Of a DNA stretch of 14,882 nt, positions 1 to 5,218 are shown piece after piece. A program made the position numbers and the translations under genes. How positions within the stretch are numbered: position 1 is the first letter of the stretch; each line of letters starts with the position of its first letter. The notes under the pieces were generated by a model. That model was given only the letters and a program-made list of their open reading frames with translations. It ran no database searches and had not been told where the DNA came from. Origin of the DNA: Spirochaetales bacterium (GTDB lineage Bacteria > Spirochaetota > Spirochaetia > DSM-2461); the NCBI GenBank assembly GCA_002748225.1, contig PDRU01000096.1:1-14882 (forward strand). The letters are read 5' to 3'.

Positions 1-545
1 TAATCCACCCAGTCGTCCATGGTAACTTTCGGGCTGAATACTTCGGCCTCGCCGTCCAGATAAGGAACTTTTTCTTTTTTCAGTCCCATGTAAACAGTGG
101 GAATACCGGTAGAACCCAGATTCTCCATTCCTTCCAGAACCTTGTCTGTAAAAAACACATCGGGGTTAATCTTCACCAGTTCTTCCAGATTCAGTTTCAG
201 TCCCTTGAGAAAACTGGTATTGACATTCAGAAATTCGGGATACATTTTGCCCAGAACGGAAACTTTTGCTGCCGATACAGACATGGAACTGGCGCCGGTA
301 ACCCGGTCCAGATTGCCGTCTATGGCCGCAATAATATGAGGATGAGGAAGCGGGAAAGTTGCAACGCCCTCAACTGGTCCGTCTATAACAACACTTTCGC
401 CCCTGTCATCCACAATGGTAAGGGACTGTTCTTCCGCCTTCGCGGTATCTTTTGCGTCACTTGAGCCGCCGGCCCACACAGACATTACCGAGAAAAACGA
501 AAACAAACTCACGGTCAAAATAACCGCTGATAATGAACGTTTCAT
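1..545 (-). CDS. Helical-backbone ABC substrate-binding protein, partial (iron-siderophore/cobalamin class)
   Basis: Reading the minus strand from the ATG at 545-543 gives 181 codons without a stop before the window edge, so the C-terminal part is missing (the family usually runs about 300-370 residues). The N-terminus is a classical signal peptide: a basic start (MKR), a hydrophobic core to about residue 22, and probable cleavage after Ala25 in Val-Trp-Ala-Gly-Gly. No cysteine follows, so it is not a typical lipoprotein. The mature part reads like a Peripla_BP_2/TroA-type protein, with a DDRG segment early, DRVTGASS at about 92-99, and LNLEELVKINPDVFF at about 130-144. These proteins bind ferric-siderophores, haem, cobalamin or metals in the periplasm for a FecCD/BtuCD-type importer, which would lie beyond the left edge. 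An AAGGAG-like ribosome site lies at 550-556. The gene diverges from the GTPase operon at 755. The family call is good, but the ligand is unknown. Confidence 0.8.
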   Translation of the reverse strand, partial: MKRSLSAVILTVSLFSFFSVMSVWAGGSSDAKDTAKAEEQSLTIVDDRGESVVIDGPVEGVATFPLPHPHIIAAIDGNLDRVTGASSMSVSAAKVSVLGKMYPEFLNVNTSFLKGLKLNLEELVKINPDVFFTDKVLEGMENLGSTGIPTVYMGLKKEKVPYLDGEAEVFSPKVTMDDWVD

Positions 546-754
546 ATAAGACTCCTTTACTCCGGTATATTGCTGATTTGCCGGTTTGCATGTCAATAGA
601 TAGGTATAATTAATATTGTTAATAAGAGTTATATTCCCAATCTTTCTGAAATATGATATAGATAGATAAAAGGACATAAAGCAATCTGACTGGAAGCACC
701 AGGCCCTGCCGGATGTGACTGGAAGGATGGATGTGAATTGAGAGGAGATGAGGA
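546..754. promoter_or_regulatory. Divergent control region between binding protein and GTPase operon
   Basis: This 209-bp gap separates two divergent transcription units and must hold both promoters. It is AT-rich in the middle. A perfect TATAAT lies on the plus strand at 605-610, but with no good -35 at normal spacing. A TATGAT (652-657) closer to the GTPase also lacks a clear -35. On the minus strand a TTGACA (plus-strand tgtcaa, 591-596) lies about 50 bp before the binding-protein start, with only a weak -10 behind it. An imperfect AT palindrome, TTAATATTGTTAA, is at about 611-623 and could be an operator. I see no convincing Fur or NikR box. No small gene or structured RNA was recognised here. 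Confidence 0.4.
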
Positions 755-1471
755 ATGGATGGACCAAGAACGGTCATCGTAGCCGGACCTCCAGCCTCGG
801 GTAAGACGTCTGTCATGATTCACGCCATCCGCAACCTGGCACGCCAGGGAGTGAAAACGGCTGTTACCAAAATAGACTGTCTGGCCACCGAGGATGACCG
901 GCGTTACGCGGACATAGGGGTGCCTGTTGTTGCAGGACTGAGTGAGGATATCTGCCCCGATCATTACTTTGTTGTCAATCTGGAAGAAATGCACCAGTGG
1001 GCCGCCAGAGAGAAGGCCCACCTGCTGATTGTGGAAACGGCCGGCCTGTGCCACCGCTGTGCTCCCGGAGTGAACAAGGCCCTGGCCGTATGTGTGATAG
1101 ACGGTCATTCGAGCATTAAAATACCCGAAAAAATAGGTCCGGTTCTAACCACCGCCGACATTGTGGTTATTACCAAGGGCGACTCGGTCAGCCAGGCCGA
1201 GCGTGAAGTGTTCCGCAGCCGGATACGGCGTATCAATCCCCAGGCGGAAATTGCCGAGGTAAACGGCATTACCGGAGCCGGAGCCGAACACCTCTCCCGG
1301 CTGATAGTCCGCTCTGAAGGCATGATCGGCAGCTGCCAGCTCTCCGGCGCCCGGCTGCGCCATCCCATGCCCACAGCCATCTGCTCTTACTGCATGGGAG
1401 AAATGCGGGTAGGCTCGGCCTTCCAGCAGGGTGTGGTGTACAAGATGGACTTCCCGGGAGCTGAATCGTAA
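755..1471 (+). CDS. G3E-type GTPase (HypB/UreG/CobW-like) with two CxxC motifs
   Basis: This 238-residue protein has a P-loop at 11-19 (GPPASGKTS), a Walker B-like strand ending in ETAG (about 94-97), and a guanine-recognition-type TKGD at 140-143 where related GTPases carry NKxD. Cysteines are prominent: Cys42, Cys67, the pair Cys99/Cys102 directly after the ETAG motif, Cys113, and a second pair Cys210/Cys213 near the C-terminus. The layout matches SIMIBI/G3E GTPases that deliver nickel (HypB, UreG) or cobalt/zinc (CobW/COG0523) to target enzymes, and the CxxC pairs are plausible metal ligands. The start at 755 follows an AGAGGAG ribosome site at 741-747. The stop overlaps the next start by one base (TAATG), so it is translationally coupled to the ABC ATPase. 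The protein is predicted to be cytoplasmic. Its role as a metallochaperone or cofactor-insertion GTPase is inferred, and its metal and client are unknown. Confidence 0.75.
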   Translation: MDGPRTVIVAGPPASGKTSVMIHAIRNLARQGVKTAVTKIDCLATEDDRRYADIGVPVVAGLSEDICPDHYFVVNLEEMHQWAAREKAHLLIVETAGLCHRCAPGVNKALAVCVIDGHSSIKIPEKIGPVLTTADIVVITKGDSVSQAEREVFRSRIRRINPQAEIAEVNGITGAGAEHLSRLIVRSEGMIGSCQLSGARLRHPMPTAICSYCMGEMRVGSAFQQGVVYKMDFPGAES

Positions 1472-2265
1472 TGGACAATCAAAAAATCAAAACCATCAGC
1501 ATACTGGCCGGACACGACAAGGCCGGGAATAAGGAAACTGTTGAGCGTCTGGACATCAGCGCCGGCAGCATTGTGAGTATTGTGGGATTCACCGGTTCAG
1601 GAAAAAGCCAGCTTATTGGAGATATAGAACAGCTGGCGCAGGGAGATACCGTCAGCGGACGGCATATTCTGATAGACAACGCTCCCCCGCCGCCGGAGAT
1701 ACGGTTTAATCCGGAAGCCAAACCCATAGCCCAGCTTTCCCAGAACATGAACTTCATTCTGGAAATGACCGTAATGGAATTCCTGGAACTCCATGCCGAA
1801 TGCCGCGGACGCAGCACATCTCCGGACGTTCTGGAAGAAATACTGGCAGGCGCCAACACCTTGGCCGGCGAAGCTCTGAAACCGGACGATGTTCTGACCA
1901 GACTTTCCGGCGGACAGTCCAGAGCTCTTATGATAGCCGATGTGGCCTGGGTGAGCGACTCGCCCATTATTCTGATTGACGAGGTGGAAAACGCCGGAAT
2001 TGACCGGCGCAAGGCGCTGGAACTGCTGACAGGCAAGGGCAAGATAGTTTTAATTGTTACCCACGACCCGCAGCTGGCACTGCTGGGTGAACGCCGGGTT
2101 ATTATGAAAAACGGCGGTATGGACAATGTACTGGAACGCAGTAAATCCGAGCGCCTCGCCGAGGAAGCACTGAGCCGCCAGGCGGCAATGTTTGCCGAAA
2201 TTCAGCGTAAAATCCGTTCAGGGGAACGGGTAGAACATACAATGACAGCCATTATGGAGGAATAA
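1471..2265 (+). CDS. Single-domain ABC-type ATPase without a permease partner in the operon
   Basis: This 264-residue ATP-binding cassette protein has all the catalytic motifs: Walker A at 39-47 (GFTGSGKSQ), a Q-loop near 88-91, signature LSGGQ at 145-149, Walker B with catalytic Glu at 166-171 (IILIDE), and the switch histidine at 198 (VTHD). The segment between Walker A and the signature is short, and a proline run (APPPPE, 71-76) sits before the Q-loop. The last 45 residues form a charged, probably helical tail not needed for the ATPase fold. There are no membrane segments. It lies between the GTPase and a binding-protein-like gene with almost no spacing, so the three very probably act together. 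No permease gene lies between 755 and 3215. It could energise a permease encoded elsewhere, for example beside the partial binding protein, or act as a soluble ATPase on a protein client. The family is certain and the role is not. Confidence 0.85.
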   Translation: MDNQKIKTISILAGHDKAGNKETVERLDISAGSIVSIVGFTGSGKSQLIGDIEQLAQGDTVSGRHILIDNAPPPPEIRFNPEAKPIAQLSQNMNFILEMTVMEFLELHAECRGRSTSPDVLEEILAGANTLAGEALKPDDVLTRLSGGQSRALMIADVAWVSDSPIILIDEVENAGIDRRKALELLTGKGKIVLIVTHDPQLALLGERRVIMKNGGMDNVLERSKSERLAEEALSRQAAMFAEIQRKIRSGERVEHTMTAIMEE

Positions 2266-2270
2266 TTTAC

Positions 2271-3215
2271 ATGGATAAAAACGTTTACTGGGCCAATCTC
2301 TGCATACTTATCCGCAAGGAATCGGCCTTAATGGAAAAGGCAGCTGAAGAATGGAAGGAAAAAACCGGAAACGGATATGTTATGAACTATCTGGGTGACA
2401 CTGAAGAAGTGCAGATACACCAGAAAATCAGCGAAGACGTAAAGCGGGGAAAACCGGGCTTTGACCTTATAATAAGCTCCCGTTTTGATATTTTCTGCTC
2501 TCAGGCCGGCCTTCCGGCCATTAAAGACAAGCTGCACCCCATTGGAGGTCTGCTGCCTGTCAGCGCCGAAGTAAAACACGCGGGGGTGGAAGACTCCATG
2601 GGTCTCTACCATCCTTTAACCGTGCTGCTGCACAGCATTGTCTGTAATACTTCCATTCTGGACGGCCGTAAAGCGCCTTCCTCACTGGAAGAACTGCTCG
2701 ATCCGGCCTGGGAAGGAAAGGTGTGCATAGGCAATACAGCCCTGCCCTCCGGCCAGGCCATTCTGTTTGCCATGTGGTACCTCTTCGGAGATGAAGGGCT
2801 GGACATCTGCGTGAAAAACTGGCGCCAGAGAAGCACTCCCGCGGCAGCCCGCCACAGCCTGCTGAAAAGAGAATTCCCCATAGCCGTTCTTCCGGGAGTA
2901 TTCAGCGGCCCCGCCCCCGAAGACACCATGGAAGTAATATGTCCGAAAGAAGGTATGCCGGCAGTTCCTTCATACGCAGCTGTGGCTGAAAATGACAACT
3001 GGGAAGATACGGTGGAGTTTCTTAAATATTCCACTGCTTCAAAAGAATTCCAGGACTTTTACCGGAACATGGCCATAGCCGTACCCGCAAATCCTGATGT
3101 CCCGGCGCCCCAGGGCTACAACCCGCAAGATCCTGTACTGTTCCCGCCGTGGGAATGGATACTGAAGCAGGATGTTGAAGCTTTCAAAGAGAAAATACTG
3201 CAGGTGCCTTCATAA
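2271..3215 (+). CDS. Type II binding-protein-fold protein lacking a signal peptide (iron-binding-protein-like)
   Basis: This 314-residue protein resembles ferric/thiamine/spermidine-type solute-binding proteins. A typical segment near 140-160 reads SSLEELLDPAWEGKVCIGN and is followed by a SGQA motif, as in FbpA/AfuA relatives where LLDPxWKGK precedes an S-G ligand loop. It starts directly with what looks like the first beta-strand of the mature fold (VYWANLCILIRKES). There is no basic-hydrophobic leader, and extending upstream in frame adds none, so the product should stay in the cytoplasm. A GGAGG site at 2256-2260, inside the end of the ABC gene, supports the start at 2271. It is the last gene of the three-gene operon and ends 46 bp before the convergent DeoR gene. 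It may be a cytosolic ligand carrier or sensor working with the ATPase and GTPase. The fold assignment is good and the function is inferred. Confidence 0.75.
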   Translation: MDKNVYWANLCILIRKESALMEKAAEEWKEKTGNGYVMNYLGDTEEVQIHQKISEDVKRGKPGFDLIISSRFDIFCSQAGLPAIKDKLHPIGGLLPVSAEVKHAGVEDSMGLYHPLTVLLHSIVCNTSILDGRKAPSSLEELLDPAWEGKVCIGNTALPSGQAILFAMWYLFGDEGLDICVKNWRQRSTPAAARHSLLKREFPIAVLPGVFSGPAPEDTMEVICPKEGMPAVPSYAAVAENDNWEDTVEFLKYSTASKEFQDFYRNMAIAVPANPDVPAPQGYNPQDPVLFPPWEWILKQDVEAFKEKILQVPS

Positions 3216-3261
3216 GCAGGCAGGGAGAGGGGATACCAAACAATAGATTTCACAGCGGTTA

Positions 3262-4038
3262 TTATACAACATCTGCAAAATCAAAAATAACAGGACTGTT
3301 ATCACAGGACTGAATTAGATTTTTATCTGCAGGACGGTCCATAATAACCCTGTTGAAATCGCTCAGATCGGCAAAATAAGTGCTTACAACATGACCAAGT
3401 TTACTTGAATCAGCAACAAGAATTTTTACAAGGCTCGATTTCAAGGCAGCTCTTTTACATTCAACTTCAAACTGGTTGGAACAGGTTACACCCAGCTCAA
3501 ACTGAAGTGCATTAGCTGAAAAAAAAGCCTTGGATATCCGTATTTTTTTCAGAAGAAGAACAGCTTCAGGGCTGCTAAAAACCCCTGAAGATTTGTGATA
3601 TGTTCCCCCGGCGGCAATAACCTTTATTCCGGAAATATGGCATACAGCATTAATAATGTTCAAAGCCGTTGTAACAACTGTTAAGTTAGAATTTTCAGGC
3701 AGCAAACGTGCAATCAGTTCCGTAGTTGTTCCAGCATCCAGAAAAACCGTATCTCCAGGTTCAATAAAATCCAGGGCCCGCATGGCAATGGCTTTTTTCT
3801 CTAAATGATGCTCCTGTTCAGCCACACACAGATTATATCCAGCTGAAATATTCGGACGGGATATTCGGATACCGCCATGATATCTGTGAACCTTTTCTTC
3901 TTTCAGAAGCTCTTCAATATCTCTTCTGATAGTCATGTGTGAAACTTGAAACCTTGCCGCCAGTTCTTTAACACTTATGGAATACTTTTCTTCCAGCAGC
4001 AATAATATTTTATTTTGTCTTTCTTTAGTATTTCTCAT
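3262..4038 (-). CDS. DeoR-family transcriptional repressor of the sugar cassette
   Basis: This 258-residue regulator has the standard family length. An N-terminal winged helix-turn-helix spans about residues 5-57: the opening is RQNKILLLLEEK, the recognition region is ELAARFQVSHMTIRRD (25-40), and the wing ends at HRYHGG. A DeoRC sugar-phosphate sensor domain follows, with DAGTTT at 101-106, AAGG at 142-145, the FEVECKRA segment at 190-197, and DSSK at 210-213. DeoR regulators normally repress sugar operons and are released by a phosphorylated intermediate. It is divergent from the sugar transport operon at 4152, so autoregulation plus repression of that operon is the natural inference, as for RhaR in rhizobial rhamnose clusters. 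There is no Shine-Dalgarno sequence before the ATG at 4038-4036. A minus-strand TATAAT sits so close that the message may be nearly leaderless. Confidence 0.9.
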   Translation of the reverse strand: MRNTKERQNKILLLLEEKYSISVKELAARFQVSHMTIRRDIEELLKEEKVHRYHGGIRISRPNISAGYNLCVAEQEHHLEKKAIAMRALDFIEPGDTVFLDAGTTTELIARLLPENSNLTVVTTALNIINAVCHISGIKVIAAGGTYHKSSGVFSSPEAVLLLKKIRISKAFFSANALQFELGVTCSNQFEVECKRAALKSSLVKILVADSSKLGHVVSTYFADLSDFNRVIMDRPADKNLIQSCDNSPVIFDFADVV

Positions 4039-4050
4039 AATTATTCATAA

Positions 4051-4056
4051 ATTATA
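4051..4056 (-). promoter_or_regulatory. Candidate -10 box for the DeoR gene
   Basis: The minus strand reads TATAAT here, a perfect -10 consensus. No good -35 lies 16-18 bp upstream on that strand. Transcription from it would start near 4044, only about 6 bases before the DeoR ATG at 4038, giving a leaderless or nearly leaderless mRNA. This fits the absence of a ribosome site. Confidence 0.35.
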
Positions 4057-4057
4057 T

Positions 4058-4087
4058 TTGACTTATTACACAATACAGACTTAAAAT
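4058..4087 (+). promoter_or_regulatory. Candidate sigma-70-type promoter of the sugar operon
   Basis: TTGACT at 4058-4063 (five of six bases match the -35 consensus) is followed after 18 bp by TAAAAT at 4082-4087 (five of six match the -10 consensus). The predicted start near 4094 falls just ahead of the 24-bp palindrome, so a repressor bound there would block initiation or early elongation. An alternative -10, TATAAC at 4087-4092, has poor spacing. Confidence 0.5.
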
Positions 4088-4095
4088 ATAACATA

Positions 4096-4119
4096 TTTTT
4101 GTTAATTTATTAACAAAAA
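4096..4119. promoter_or_regulatory. Perfect 24-bp palindrome, candidate operator
   Basis: TTTTTGTTAAT (4096-4106) and its exact reverse complement ATTAACAAAAA (4109-4119) are separated by two T bases, giving 11 paired positions per arm. Symmetry ends at 4095/4120. It lies between divergent starts and not after a gene, so an operator is more likely than a terminator. The obvious candidate ligand is the adjacent DeoR protein, but a global catabolite regulator is also possible. Confidence 0.55.
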
Positions 4120-4151
4120 ATTCACAATTATTCATATAAAAGGAGAAAGTC

Positions 4152-5150
4152 ATGAGAAAAATGTCACTTTTTGCAATTCTTATTGCACTTGTGCTGTTTG
4201 CTCCGGCTTCCAGCCTGTGGGCAGGTGGACAAGAGGATTCTTCAAATGATTCCTACGAGATTGCAACTGTCGTAAAAATTACGGGCATTCCGTGGTTTAA
4301 CAGAATGGAAGAAGGCGTTAAACGTGCAGCTGACGAGCTTAATGTCAAAGCTTACCAAGTGGGGCCTGCAGATGCAGATCCGGCCCAGCAGGTGCGCATG
4401 ATTGAAGATTTAATCAGCAAAGGTGTTGATGCTATTTGTGTAACACCTAATGATGCGGCGGCACTGGAACCTGTCTTCAGAAACGCACGGGAAGCAGGAA
4501 TAGTTATAATAACTCATGAATCTCCGGATCAGAAAGGCAAAGATTACGACATTGAACTGATTGACAACGAAGCCTTTGGTAAGCATCACTGGGATATGCT
4601 GGCAGAAAAAATGGGTAAATCCGGCCCCTTTGCTGTTTTTGTCGGTTCGCTGACCGTTCCTCTCCATAACCTCTGGGCCGATGTCGGCTTAAAGTATGCT
4701 GAACAAAAATATCCTGACATGAAACTGGTAACAGACCGCATTCCCTGCGGCGAAGACCAGGAACTCTCCAGACAGCGTACACTGGAACTGCTCCAGGCTT
4801 ATCCGGATCTTAAAGGAATTGTTGGTTTTGGAAGCCTCGGCCCTCCGGGTGCCGCTCAGGCCATACGTGAAAAAAACCTTGTAGACGATATTGCTGTAGT
4901 GGGAACTGTTCTCCCCGGACAGGCCTTGCAGTACCTGAAAGACGGTTCCATTGATCATGGAATTCTCTGGGATCCCGCAGATGCCGGATACGCTATGACA
5001 TGGATGGCTCAATATCTCCTGAAAGGGGGAGAAGTAACCGATGGTATGGAAATTCCGGGACTGGGTAAAATATCTCTGGATGGCGAAGTTATAAAAGTTA
5101 ACGCAATGATCGACATTACAGCTGATAATGCCGGAGATTTTGGATTCTGA
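4152..5150 (+). CDS. Exported sugar-binding protein (RhaS/LsrB-like ABC substrate-binding protein)
   Basis: This 332-residue type I periplasmic binding protein has a signal peptide (MRK start, hydrophobic core 5-22, likely cut after Ala24 in Leu-Trp-Ala-Gly-Gly) and no lipobox cysteine. The mature part carries a two-lobe sugar-binding pattern: VVKITGIPWFNRMEEG (about 40-55), LISKGVDAICVTPND (about 87-101), AYPDLKGIVGFGS (216-228), and a C-terminal IPGLGKISLDG (301-311) very like LsrB/RhaS proteins. Compared with LsrB as I remember it, the ligand-contacting Lys is kept (Lys42), but the Asp is Glu123, the Asp-Gln pair is Leu171-His172, and the Pro/Ala contacts are Phe226/Ser228. AI-2 is therefore an unlikely ligand. 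It is the first gene of the uptake operon and delivers sugar to the two permeases. A strong hairpin after its stop may raise its level relative to downstream genes. Confidence 0.88.
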   Translation: MRKMSLFAILIALVLFAPASSLWAGGQEDSSNDSYEIATVVKITGIPWFNRMEEGVKRAADELNVKAYQVGPADADPAQQVRMIEDLISKGVDAICVTPNDAAALEPVFRNAREAGIVIITHESPDQKGKDYDIELIDNEAFGKHHWDMLAEKMGKSGPFAVFVGSLTVPLHNLWADVGLKYAEQKYPDMKLVTDRIPCGEDQELSRQRTLELLQAYPDLKGIVGFGSLGPPGAAQAIREKNLVDDIAVVGTVLPGQALQYLKDGSIDHGILWDPADAGYAMTWMAQYLLKGGEVTDGMEIPGLGKISLDGEVIKVNAMIDITADNAGDFGF

Positions 5151-5161
5151 TATTTCTTTTT

Positions 5162-5190
5162 GCCGGTTCCGGTATACTTCCGGAACCGGC
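5162..5190 (+). other. Intercistronic stem-loop after the binding-protein gene
   Basis: GCCGGTTCCGG (5162-5172) pairs perfectly with CCGGAACCGGC (5180-5190) around a 7-nt loop. It is a GC-rich 11-bp stem in otherwise AT-rich DNA, 11 bases after the binding-protein stop. No T-run follows, so it is not a full intrinsic terminator in the forward direction. Such hairpins commonly protect the 3' end of the binding-protein message or partly attenuate read-through, so that more binding protein is made than ATPase and permease. Confidence 0.7.
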
Positions 5191-5218
5191 CCGATTCCTC
5201 TAAATATGTGGAGTAAAC

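Larger units (their letters stand above)
4039..4136 (+). repeat. 11-bp direct repeat AATTATTCATA flanking the control region
   Basis: The same 11 bases occur at 4039-4049 and 4126-4136, start to start 87 bp apart. One copy abuts the DeoR start codon and the other sits just before the ribosome site of the binding-protein gene. The symmetric placement suggests paired repressor sites that could be bridged by a loop, but chance is possible in such AT-rich DNA. Confidence 0.35.
4039..4151. promoter_or_regulatory. Divergent promoter/operator region of the sugar cassette
   Basis: This very AT-rich 113-bp region lies between the repressor and the transport operon. It contains a plus-strand promoter candidate, a minus-strand -10 element, a perfect 24-bp palindrome and two copies of an 11-bp direct repeat placed near the two start codons; all are listed separately. 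The density of symmetric elements in so short a space is what a repressor-controlled divergent promoter would show. The AAAGGAG ribosome site of the binding-protein gene sits at 4138-4144, seven bases before its ATG. Confidence 0.7.

Noticed and set aside
97..339. Open frame on the plus strand within the left-edge gene
   Set aside because: It lies opposite the well-supported binding-protein gene, has no ribosome site, and its product matches no family.
605..610. TATAAT as the GTPase operon promoter
   Set aside because: No acceptable -35 lies at 16-18 bp spacing and the leader would be about 140 nt. It is noted within the control region but not called on its own.
1105..2126. Long minus-strand open frames opposite the GTPase and ABC genes
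   Set aside because: They mirror strongly supported genes with conserved motifs on the plus strand and lack ribosome sites or recognisable domains.
3216..3261. Terminator between the convergent binding-fold gene and DeoR
   Set aside because: No stem followed by a T-run could be found on either strand in this 46-bp gap.
4096..4119. Palindrome as an intrinsic terminator
   Set aside because: It is between divergent start codons and made mostly of A-T pairs, so it would form a weak RNA hairpin with nothing upstream to terminate.
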